A DNA stretch of 64,000 nt from Amphimedon queenslandica (lineage: Eukaryota > Porifera > Demospongiae > Haplosclerida > Niphatidae), in the NCBI RefSeq assembly GCF_000090795.2, contig NW_003546242.1, positions 1,677,566-1,741,565 on the forward strand. The letters run 5' to 3'. The position numbers and the translations under genes were made by a program. Every line of letters starts with the position of its first letter. Within the stretch, counting starts at the first letter, position 1. Shown piece after piece: positions 33,095-44,700 of the stretch. The notes beneath the pieces were generated by a model, which searched no databases, had not been told where the DNA came from, and saw nothing but the letters and a program-made list of their open reading frames with translations.

Positions 33095-35385
33095 ATGGCC
33101 CTGTTTAAACGAATGAAATCCCCCAAAGATCGTCATGTGACACATCAGACCCTTGAAACATCCTCTTCCTCGCCATCGCTCATACCTGTGGAACCATTTC
33201 GTCGCCACAAAAGTGAAGAAGATATTATATTGGCAGTAGAATCATCTACAGCTATTCTGGACGTGTCTCCTCCAGAGTTACCGCCTCGGAATCGTTCAGA
33301 CTCTAGTGGAGCAGGAGGGTCCTTCTCTACTGTAAGTGGTTATAGGCGGACCCAATCTAGTGGTACAATGTCTACTACTGGTTTTAAAAATCACCCTCCA
33401 GTGGCGGGAACGAGGCCTCAAGAGGATTATTTTGTACCTGCTGACACGCTCAGGAACATGAGTGTTAGTGGAAGTTCTCCTCAACCTTCCCCTGCCCGTC
33501 TGTTAGCACAAGATAAGCGACATATGAGTATGCATGACAAGATTCTCTCTCATAATGCTCCTGATTTCAGAGCTAGCCAATTGAATCGCTCTGTTGAAAA
33601 GTTACACGTAACTGACACAAGTGATTACAGTGTACCATATGATGTCCTAGGTGAGGGTGAGTCCCGAAAAGGTGTCCCTCCTCCCAAGCCCCCTCATTTG
33701 AAGCGGGGAAGTCGTAAACCTCAAGAGGCTCCTGAAAAGCTTAGTGAACCTCCAGATTATTTACCCCCTCTTCCACCTTCTGTAAATGAAGAGGAAGAGG
33801 AAGTTGAGCAAGTTTCACCTCAGTCATCACCTAGTATATCGAAACCACGACCTGGCGATTATGATGATCCTTGGGATTCTACAAAGTTTATCAAACTACG
33901 CCAAAGGTCAGAAACTGAGCCACCAAAATTGATAGCTAATCGTATTGATCCATACAAGTCTCCCAAGGGTTCAAACAACGAGTTGTCTGAAACAGAGCCA
34001 CCCCTCCCACCCAAACTACCAGACACTACATCAACCCTGACTACCACTGTTGCTTCTGTTCCTAATGATACTCACTTTTTGTCACCTTCTCCTACTCCTC
34101 CTCCTGTTCCAGAGACGTCACGTCCAAGGGCAAGTACAGGTGAGTCGGACTATGTAGAACCACCTGATTCTGTCCTACCACATAATGATGAGATGTCTAT
34201 GCCTTTGCATGAGAGAGTATTAAATGGGGAAGGGTATATGCATGATTACGTCAATCAGCCAGCATGTCCCCCTAAATTACCTCCTCGGGCTACTAATAAA
34301 AAACAACATGGCTATCCACAACTTTTACCATCTGACATATCACATCCATCAGATATCCAACCACTTATGCCACCGGCCTTCCCTATCGATACATCATGTT
34401 CTTTGGAAGAACAACTGTAAGTCACTGTATTTACTTTTCACTGATTACATTGGCGTATCATTTTTGGTTTCACTTCCTTTTTTGTATCTAGTTGGTATCA
34501 TGGGAAGATTAGTCGGGATCAAGCTGAAGACATACTTAGAAATCAACCTGACTTCAGTTTCTTAGTCAGAAATAGTGAGAGCTGTAAGATGGACTATTCT
34601 CTGTCTATAAGGTAATGCATCGTTTGGCATGTTGATTTTTAAATTCTAATTAAATTTGTAAAGTCTGGGCTTAGATTTTTGTGGCTACGTATATGTACAT
34701 GTACATGTACATGTACTTTGTATGTCACATATTTGTACATGTAGCTGTTATGTATAACGTCTTTAGACTGTTAGTGTTTGTTTATTTTTTGTTTTTATTT
34801 TTGTTCAGTATAACCAAAAGCAAACAAGCCTATCCTGGTATGCTTTCAGTATAAATGGTGTTTGCATTTTTAAATGTAGACATTGTGGTTGCTTTATTGA
34901 CCAAAACCTTGATTTTGCTGTGTTGGCTATTGTGTACATTTTAGCAGTTTTTCCATGTATGGCATTGATTTGTGATTTGTATAAACCTTTATCCTCATGA
35001 CTGCTATCACACGACAAATTTGCTATTGGCAGCTTTTGTAGGAATACTACTGTTTGTTTTAATGGCTTGTGTTGATTCCTAGAAGAATGAGTCAACACAT
35101 CTTGGCTTAATGCTACATAAAAATTAATCATAGATTAATGTTGTATCCTTTATTAATTTTATTCGCATGTTTTATAGAGATCGAACTAGTCCGGCAGCCC
35201 ACGGCTTTATACATCTCAAAATAAGCAACGGACCTAAGGGATTTGTGCTTGGGCAGTTCAGTTCTCCTTTTCGCTCTGTACCAGAATGCATATCTTTTTA
35301 TACTCAACAACCACTAACTATAAAGAACATTAATCACAGAAGACTAGGATTTCCTGTTGGGCGGATTCAGTTTACACATCATTGA
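33095..35385 (+). CDS. SHB-family SH2 adaptor protein
   Basis: Three exons, 33095-34416, 34492-34611 and 35178-35385, code for ~549 residues. The first ATG is 33095 (MALFKRMKSPKD); the upstream open frame starts at TTG. The long N-terminal part is disordered, Ser/Pro-rich, with SH3 ligands (PPPKPPHLKRG) and many candidate phosphotyrosines: YFVP, YSVP, YLPP, YVEP and YVNQ. The motif YDDPWDSTKF resembles the YDxPW signature of SHB/SHD/SHE/SHF. The C-terminal SH2 (from residue ~441) has WYHGKISRDQAE, the phosphate-binding FLVRNSES, HGFIHLKIS and FSSPFRSVPECISFY, closest to the SHB family. It should act as a cytosolic adaptor for tyrosine-kinase signals. It is 230 bp upstream of RASA1 on the same strand and shares an SH2 intron position with it. 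Confidence 0.88.
34691..34716. repeat. (ACATGT)n microsatellite tract
   Basis: An uninterrupted run of the TACATG hexamer in the second SHB-like intron, a clean example of the dispersed motif. Confidence 0.9.
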
Positions 35386-35615
35386 TTACTAGGATGATTT
35401 TATTTGTGTTTATTATTATTTGTGTGTATGTGTATGTTTTCTGCATGCGTGTATTGAAATGAAAATTAATCTACCTTCTAAATAATTAATCTACCTTATA
35501 AATTAGTCTACATTTTAAAAAGGATTATTACCAGTGGGAGGAGTAAGAGGGGCGTGGTGTATCCGCCTTTGATTAATCTTGGATTTGGCTAATCTTCAGA
35601 AAGAAAAGCACAGCC

Positions 35616-38600
35616 ATGGCGTCGGATAGGGCAACACTCCGTCCTCCTTCCATATCAGATCAGTACTCTGAAGATGGTGACGATATAATGCTTCCTGAAG
35701 GTGCGTTGATATATGCTCAGCTTCAGTATCTGGATACGTACAAGGGCTATGCTGACGATGAAGACTCCTATGATGATATGTCTGATGAAGAAGCTGCCCT
35801 TGATTTGTCAGCTCCACCCTCGGAATCGTGAGTAATAACAATTTTCCTTCACATCATTATATGTGTTAACATAGGTGGTATCATGGTAAAATATCGCGTC
35901 AGATGTCATATGAGAGGTTACAGGCGGTAGGTGTTCCAGGTGCGTATCTTGTAAGGGACAGTACAAATATACCTGGTGACTATGCTATCTCATACTTGAG
36001 TAAACTCGGGCAGATTCATCATTTTAAAATTAATTCCATTTGTGGTGACTACTATATTGGTGGTCGGCAGTTTTCGTCTTTGGTGGATCTGATTGGCTAT
36101 TATACCAACTGCTCGTATATACTTGAGAATGAAGGACTGGAAGTTCCCATTATGCCACCTGCTGTAAGTTACCTTAAGAGCTAGCTAATGATACTTTTAG
36201 CCACCTGTGTGACCATCTACAATGTATCTTCCATTGTGTAAATGTTGTTATAAGTAAATAAGTGTACATTCTTTGGATGCTGTGTTGTGCTACTGAAGTT
36301 ATAATAATTTTGATTTCTTTATTTTTAGCCTGTGAAGTTACATAGCCTGTGGAGAGCAGTGGAACCTCACAGAAAAGCGCCAGGAACAGATGAATTGAAG
36401 TATATTTGCAAAACTGTGTGTATTTTTATAATGTTCCTTAGTATTGCAGTTGGGGAAGTGTTTGTATTGTTGAGTGATCTGAATAAGGAATGGGGATGGG
36501 GCTGCTCACAAAAAACTGGAGAAAGTGGTCTGATTCCTCTTTCTGTCATGGAATTTGTGGTGAGTAATATTAGCAGAACCTGTTGGCTCTATTCATTTGG
36601 CACACTACAAAATCACTTGATACTATTGTCTCGTCATAAAGGAAATATAGTGATTATATAGTCAAGGCTATGTATTTCCCTATAACTGCTTCCTTATACA
36701 TGTAGATAAGGTGTTATAAGGATGTATAGCTTATTTGTAATATCTGACATTTCCTTCAATCATAATTGTACATGTACATGTACATGTATGGTGTACATCA
36801 TATTTGTGTGCATAATAATTTATTTCTTGTGGCTCTTGATTGAATAAGTCCAACTGTATAATTACTACCTTGCTGCACCTCTTATTGCACTTAATTGTAC
36901 ATGTACATTTATATTGTAGGCTGATGCTGATTCAAATTATGGGAAACCCTGGTATCACAGTGAAACTGGCAGAGAAGAAGCCATTGATTTATTGATGCAA
37001 AGTTCGTTCATGATCTTTCAGTCTGATTATTTTGTTTTTGTAGAAGGCGGACCTGGAGATTTTCTTGTGCGTCCTGGTCAACACGAAGGAATGTACTCAC
37101 TGTCAGTAAGGTACTAATTACTTTACATTAATGTATTGTGTCACTTTAAATTTGATATTAATTGCACAACCTTGTTATGGGATTCGTGACATCATACATG
37201 TATGTTATTTGATTAACAGCTTAATGCTACTGGAAACTCGATCATTCAAAATAATTTGTATTTAGGACATTTGAATCTGTTCAGCGATTTTTAATTCAAA
37301 AAGATTCGACTGGGTATTATGTTGTTGGAGGTCGTTGCTTTAACTCTATGGATGATATCATCGACCGTTATAAGAAAGAGGTCATTCTTGATGGATTAAA
37401 GTTGCAGTTGCCTTTACCTCCAGTATGTACATTTATTTTGTTATTTTGTTTATCCTTGATATTAGCAAACTACATTCGCTGATTCGTATCAACACAAACA
37501 CAGAGGAAGAACTCATAGTTACATTACTCGGGGCGATTTTCCAGGTGACAAAACAGGTGTATTGCAATTGAGGAGAGGTAAAGGGACATGTACATTGACA
37601 TTAAAATGAGCTGTTTTATGTACTTGCAGGTAAAAAATCTCCTGTATATGGTAAATGGAAGGAATTTTATTTTCATTTAAAGTACAAGGATCAGAAGCTT
37701 CTTTATTATGACAATGAAAAGGTACATGTACATGTATACTTTTGATTTTAAAAATTCCTGAATTCAGCCAAGCCATGCTGCCATTTTGATGAAATGTTGC
37801 TTTAATAGCTGTAAATACTTTTCATATTTTCTCTTTATAGAGTCATCGCCCCAGGGGTCTCCTTGATTTAAAAGAATGCAAAATACATCCTGTTCATCCT
37901 AGTTTGTATGGAAGGTAATGTTGTCTGGCTTGGTGTCGCTTTATTTTGTTTGGTGTAGGGATGACTGCTTTGTTATAATGCTGCAATATTTAAATGAATT
38001 GTTTTATCATTATATTTGCACTGGTACTGCTGAATCGGCTCAGGTACTAAATAATTGAATTAGGTTTTGTACTATGCTATGATTTTCTCAGGATTGGCTA
38101 CGTCTCATGAGGCAATGCACAAACAAAAAATCAAGTGCGTCACGCTCTGAAGTTCAGCAAATTCGTTCGTTAGCTCTTCAAATTAAGGAATGTAGACTGA
38201 CTAAACTTGCTCACACCCAAATATTTTGCCGTATTGCAGTCGATAGTTGTTTTGTTGCAAGGACTCGTCAAATCAGTGATGAGCAGCCTTGCATATTTGA
38301 AGACAGTTACCGTTTTGAGTGAGGAAAAAATGCTAAATGAATATTAGTATAGTTACTCTGTTAATAGAGATTTGCAAGCCAGTTCTAGTGTTGTAACAGT
38401 TGATGTAACATGTACTAGGAAAGGATTGCTTTCATATGCTACTAAAGATGCAAGTTTAGGTATGTTGATTTCAAGGTGCTAATGGTACTTTAGTATTGCT
38501 ACAGGTACTGTTGAACTCATCCTAGAGAAACTACCAAATGGACAAGATGATGACCAATGGCATGCTTTACTTATTCCTAACACAAGGGCTAGTAAAGGAT

Positions 38601-41407
38601 CTCTTAGGGTTATTGCCACTTTCAAACATGAAGTTATTCTGCCATTAGAGGAATACAGAGGCTTGTCAGAAGTAAATATTTTATTTTATTTACTGTTTGT
38701 CATAATACTGTATATCTAATGTAGATAATTTTGTCTGATGACTTAGTTGTTATTGAAACTCTGGCTAGAGTCTGTAGTGAGCATCACAGTGAGCTTGCTG
38801 GAACATTAATTGAAATATTCTGTCACCATCAAAAAGTACTACAAATACTTTCAAAGTGTACAGAAAGAGCTATTGCTAAAGAAGGTTGATATTGAGCTAC
38901 ATGTATTTGTATAAATGATTATTTACTAACTTTGCAGATGAAGTTGCTACATTGTTTCGAGCAAGCACAATAGCAACAATGCTCATGGATCAGTTTATGA
39001 AAACAATGGCCATGGACTATTTGCTATCAGTACTACGCCAGCCTGTTCAAACTGTAATTAATACAGTTGAATCGTGTGAGGTTAGTTTTTTGTATTGTTT
39101 CATTACATGTCTCATTATACATAAAATTTGTAGCTAAATCCAGGTTATTTGCAACGTGGTACAGACACAACGAAAAACCAAGAAGTACTTGAGTCTCACA
39201 TTTCTCTTGTCTTAAATGAAATATATATGTCTGTCACTAACTGTCCACTGTAAGCTTTTTTGTTTCGAAAATGATTGATTATTTGTATTTGTAGGCCACT
39301 TCGTTATTTGTTTCATTGTCTTCAAGAGCAGGTGAAGAGGAAGTGGCCATCAGATAATGGTGTTAGAACCAGGGCTGTAAGGTATGTATTGCCTGTTAAT
39401 TATATATATTATTTTATCTTTTTAGTGGCTTTTTGTTCCTGCGATTGATCTGCCCTGCTCTGCTGAAGCCACATTTGTTCAACATCATCTCAGAGCCACC
39501 CTCCAACAGCTCTGATAGAAGTTTAAAATTAGTCACAAAGGCAGTTCAGAATGTTGCTAATCTTGTTGAGTTTAAGCGAAAAGAGCCATTTATGATTGTA
39601 TTGAATAGCTTTATACACAAGCATATGGAAAAGATGAGACAGTTTATAGATGAAGTATCAGTACGTCTCTTTGAAGCTTTTAGAATTATCAATAATTGGA
39701 ATATTATTGTTTAGGCTGTGTCTGAGATGCCCAAAGTAAATCATTCATCAATGGATCCTGCACGAGCATGGGCTGCATTGTCTCGATTATGCAGCACTTA
39801 TGAGAAGAAGCTGAAAGAGGAAGCTCAAAAAGAGGTTGGTTAATTACTTTTACTCAAGGGCTATACTTACTTGTAACACGGTAGCATTGCTAAGTAGGTT
39901 TTTAAGTGGTCTCATAATAATAATAATAAGTACCATATTTGCTCAAATAAACGCCCATGACAAATATTTTCTAACTATAGATACGCATATTCAGCCATTA
40001 TATGTGCTCTAGGATTTAGATTGTCCCAGATAAATTCGGTATCTAAAAATAAATGTACTGGATGGTGAAAATTTTGTTTGATGAATTTGCATTATTAGCC
40101 TGTTGCAGTAATAAAGACTGAGGATGCTGCTGATGCAAGTGACTATAATTTTGACATCAGTGGCTACATGTACATGTACATATTTGTGTGACATTTTTTA
40201 TGATGGCTATAGTAGCACATAAAATAGAGAGAGTGCCAAATGACTAATACTTCTGCAGGAGCACTATGCATTACTTACATGCTGATTTGAATCTGATTTT
40301 GTTTACTTGCATAAGAGCCATATGACAGACGACAATTATAGCCATTGTTAGATTATAGCCATTGTTGGAATTAAATCATGGGAGAATTAAAAATGGGACA
40401 CTTGAGGACATGACTTACACATTTAGCCTAATACGTGTACATGTACATGCATGTATGGAGACAAAGTATCTTTAACTCCTTTTAGATCTATAGACCCATG
40501 TGCCATGTACACGTACATGTAATAATCAGGGTTTCCCAAAACATGTTAAGTAAACTAACTCCTTTTAGATCTATAGACCCATGTGCCATGTACACGTACA
40601 TGTAATAATCAGGGTTTCCCAAAACATGTTAAGTAAACTAAATAGCATGCCATAAGCACTATAATACAGTACATGGCATTTGGAGCATCTTTAAAAATTT
40701 ATAAAAATCCAACTTTGATTAGAATTAGCTCCAAGTTTTTACACAACATAAGTACTTGGTTGTTAGCCCAATTTTCAAACTACATCAAAAATTCATTAAA
40801 AAATCCAAATTTGATTGGAGTAAGCTCAAATTATTTACGCAACATGAGTACATGTATAATATTAGGAGCCCATGGGGTCCTGATAATATATAGAATTCTT
40901 TTCTTTTCAATTTTGAGAAACTTTTAAGGCTATATGCCGTGTAACCTTTGGTCATTTTTGGGCGACTTTAAAATTTCATAAAAATCAAAATTTGATAAGA
41001 ATCAGCTTAAAAACTGTGAGGACATGTACAATGTGTATGTTATTAGAAAGATTATAGAAAATGAAGATTTCTCTCCTAGTGATTTTTGTCAAAATACATA
41101 TAGTACCCTGTGTGGCCTAATTTTTGGGCAACTTGACAATCGACTGAAAAGAAGCTGCATGAGCAATATACCAAAGTCCTGTGGGAAACCCTAATTATAA
41201 CACATTTATCATTACCAATCTTTACGAAAAGCATCTTTCAATACATGTACATGTACCTAATAATAATTTGGTACTTATGTTCTGGCTTAATGATATTTTG
41301 TCTTTACATTATTCTAGAGAAAAATAATTGAATTATTGTCAATAATGCAAATCTTAAAAGCAACTGAGGAGAGATACTTAAGTTCTCGTGGTATATCATT
41401 CTCATAG
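35616..41407 (+). CDS. RASA1: Ras GTPase-activating protein 1 (p120 RasGAP)
   Basis: The protein switches off Ras at receptor tyrosine-kinase complexes. The start ATG 35616 has strong context (AGCCATGGCG). Domains across ~18 exons are: an acidic N-terminus; SH2-1 (WYHGKISRQMSYE, AYLVRDS); SH3 (VGEVFVLLSDLNKEWGWG, GLIPLSVMEFV); SH2-2 (PWYHSETGREEA, GDFLVRPG); PH (GWK-like GKWKEFYFHLKYKDQKLLYY, closing DWLRLMRQ); C2-like region; RasGAP with the arginine-finger loop LFRASTIATMLMDQF and FLFLRLICPALLKPHLFNI. It ends RGISFS before TAG 41405-41407. Length is about 1000 residues, as in vertebrate RASA1 (~1047). Introns are mostly ~47-60 nt; the last (39835-41317) is 1.48 kb and full of repeats. The SH3 N-terminal half is ambiguous: either 31 nt are spliced near 36418 or ~10 extra residues are translated. 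Confidence 0.95.
36768..36788. repeat. (ACATGT)n microsatellite tract
   Basis: Short pure hexamer run in a RASA1 intron, belonging to the dispersed ACATGT set. Confidence 0.85.
39931..40042 (+). mobile_element. Truncated copy of the CCGTATTTGC MITE
   Basis: It starts TACCATATTTGCTCAAATAA and continues CTAACTATAGATACGCATAT and TAGGATTTAGATTGT, matching the left half of the full element at 47137-47416. The right half is missing. It lies in the last RASA1 intron. Confidence 0.7.
40473..40638. repeat. Perfect 83-bp tandem duplication
   Basis: Two adjacent copies (40473-40555 and 40556-40638) appear identical. Each begins TAACTCCTTTTAGATCTATA and includes GTACACGTACATGTAATAAT and CAGGGTTTCCCAAAACATG, the latter a family end of the adjacent dispersed repeat. 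Exact identity implies a recent event or an assembly duplication. Confidence 0.9.
40640..41205 (-). repeat. Dispersed tandem-repeat family, copy in last RASA1 intron
   Basis: Three reverse-oriented units recur: AATCCAACTTTGATTAGAAT / AATCCAAATTTGATTGGAGT / AATCAAAATTTGATAAGAAT, each followed by AGCTCAA- or AGCTTAA-like and ACACAACATA-like words. It is bordered on the left by CAGGGTTTCCCAAAACATG and on the right by GTGGGAAACCC. Confidence 0.7.
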
Positions 41408-41712
41408 TTAACAGTCAAGCCTGGTATTAATACATACATAATATTATTATGAATCAATAATAATTAATTATTATTCATTATTTTCTATTACCAGTTATCA
41501 TCTTATTATTGTATCATAATGTGTCTGTCCGTCTGTCCTTTTACTTGTCTGTGATAATGAACCTTTTTGCACCGAACTTTTGATATAACAATTAGAATGT
41601 AACTACATGAGTTTTTGATAAAATTATTATTTTTTATGTAACATAATAATTACAATAGTAATTAGCATGTGTGCGTATGATACAAAATCATTACTCATAA
41701 ATTGCAAAAATA

Positions 41713-44700
41713 TTACTGAATTTCCAATACACCGAATTCTTTGCGACAATTTGTTGCTTTAAGAGTTGGTGGATAGTCCCACGACTGCAGAAGAACAGCT
41801 AGTTCTTTAGGTAACCTCTGCAAACACAACTGATACTCTCGATCAAATAACTCTAGCAAATTTTACATAAAATTATAATTTACAGGTAGTGCCGTAGATT
41901 TACCTATGTCAACGCTTCCAGGAAATAGAACACACTTTAAAAACAACATTTGTCTGTAAATGCTTCTGTGAGCATCATTTGGATCACTATAGGTTTTACG
42001 ATCATTGAGTAAAGTCCGCATTATAAATTGCAAATCACCACAGTGCATGCGAGCTACTAGTGGCTGCAACTGCCTACAAATAATACCTTTAAAATCAAAT
42101 AAACTGACTGAGCAACTAACATATTAGAAAACCTTCTCATTTGTTTTCTGTCTAATGGTACTTGGAGGCCACCACGAGCTAGACAAAATAAACCATTATA
42201 AATAATAATAATTATCAGATTCATGAACCTCTTCCAGTCCATATCATATAAAGAGGGTCACTGGTACCAGAAATACGTCTATCCCATGTTGTTTTTACAT
42301 GCATCAAAACACTAACCTACATGTATGTGAAACATTGAAACTTATGATTGTAACAATAAGTTTAATTCTCGTGGTTACCTCACTCAATTGTGGATGAGAT
42401 TTAACAATCCTGCGAAGTGTTAGCAATGGAAGGTAAGTTGGTAGTTTGAGCCTGCTGAAGTACCAGACAGCATTCCAGTAGAGAATTGGCTTCTCCAATG
42501 AGACCTTCTCAGAATTTAAAATGGAGCCCTTTCCTTGTGTTATTAAAGATTCTAATTCTTTTCGAAGCACAACTGGACTCAAATAAGGGACAGTAAAAGG
42601 ATCATCATCTTCAACATGCAAACTATAGTACATTGAAGTTCTATGTTTTTTTTTTCATTATTAATTCTCTTACTTTTTTGGCCTTAGAGTAACTGGAGAT
42701 GCTCCTAGAGTTTGATCTCCTGCTGACTTAACAGCAGGAACTGCTGGTTGCACAATAGGAGCTATAGGAGCACTAGAAGTTCTCCTGTGTCCACGCTCTC
42801 TCAGCAATGAAATGTAATGACCAATAGATGTAGTAGAAGGTGAGTCAGTATCATCTCTATCTAACTGCACTTCTGTAGTTTCTGTACTTGGCAGGTCGCT
42901 AGTACCGCATTCACCTTCATGACCATTTTGATCAGGAAATGCTTCAAATCTTCCCAAGCTAAGACTCTTACGATGAATGGGTTCACTTTTTGAAGGAAGG
43001 ATTGGTTCTTGTTGGATGCTGCTACATGTACTCTCATTTTCCTGAGATACATGTAATTCTTCTTCAATTACTCGATCAGGAGTTGACCTTTTTGAATCAA
43101 TCCTTTTAGTACGGTTCACAGGTAACACCTACATGTAAATGTGCAATGTACATTAAATATTACAATAGAACAATTACCTTTCTTATCATAACAGTGAGAT
43201 TTGGAACTAGTGGCTTATTGCAGTAGGGACAGTTAATATTATATTCTTCTGCTGATTTTTCAGTCCAGCAAACCATTATCTCTTCATCATACAGTAGGGA
43301 CTTGCAGCCAGAGCATTGACTACACGATGAAATACAGATTTCAACACGACCATCATCACCTGACATACTAGCAGGTACTTTACGTGGTGTCACATTAATG
43401 GATGAAGTTGTTCGTCCAATCCTTTGAATAGGCTCAACGCAACTTGTCAATAAAGGAGACTTGTCAGCAATGTAAAAAGAATCCCCACGTATCGCATAAT
43501 CACTTTGACCATGTGAAGCTGTTCGTGAAGACAAACGGTACACTGATCCTCTATTAAGCCGACTAGCACTATCTCTTCGCTCTAGAAACGACTGGTCTAC
43601 ATCAAGTGCACTGACATCAACTGAACTGGAATGACTAAGGAGACGAAAATTAGCTCTGGTTTCTTCTACTGTGATTTTACTCTTCTTATCTCCATTAATA
43701 GATTTTTGTTGCAACTTTCTTAGATAGAAACAAGCAAATATGACAATTCGCAGTACATTCCAGTGTCGCTTAACACTCGGCCAACTTCCTTCCATTAAAG
43801 CTTTATTATAGAAACCGTATGTGACAGCACTTGGATGAATACCAGCTTTCTGAATTTCAGAATATACCTTTACAGCTAAAGCTGGTCGGCCCATTTCAAT
43901 ACACTCCTTCATCAGTATTCTATAACAAACCTATAATAATAAAATAATATAATAAAATTTATAGTGGACTTTACATGCAACTGAGATTACATCAACATTA
44001 AGATTCAAATGACATTAATTCATGTACATAATAATAAAACTAATATTCACAGACATTTTAAAGGAGAAAATTGTACTAAATTAATAAACTAACTTCATCA
44101 TTAGGAAGTGCATCTCTCACACGAAGAGCATCCAATAATTCCAGTGCTTGAGAAAGGACTTCAACCTTATTCCACTGAGACCTCAAATGATATGACAACA
44201 GCATGTACCAAGAGCTACAAGCATGACTTAACAAAACTTTAGCCCACAAAACATCACTACCAGATGCTCTTTGTATTAGCTACATAAGTAATAATGAAAT
44301 TTCAATAATTACAAATTTAAGGTCTCACATTTTTATTTTTAGTTTTCTCAGCTTGAGTCCTTAAGGCAACAGAAGTAAAAGCAGACTCTGAAACAGTATG
44401 GCTGACACTTGTAGATTTATCATATGGAGAGTTTGTGGGAGACACAGGTGATAAAAACAACGTAGGATCCAATGGTGGAAAAACATCATACCTACATTGT
44501 AATTTTAAAAAAACAAGTTAAAAACAAATATTTATGATTGAACATACGTAAATTTCTTGCCCAGAGGCAAGCCTGTTTCATCAGGAGGTGGTGTAACCAC
44601 TGTAGGAAGATCATAGCGCCTACATGTAAAGGAAGAGTAAACTACAACCTGGCTTTATAATAATAATTGTACCTGCTGACAATTTTGTCAATGTTTAAAA

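Noticed and set aside
34805-35131. 108-codon minus-strand open frame in the SHB-like intron
   Set aside because: It lies inside an intron, begins without good context and resembles no family.
40473-40638. Direct repeats as a possible CRISPR-like array
   Set aside because: Only two copies exist, with no spacers, in a eukaryotic intron. It is a plain tandem duplication.
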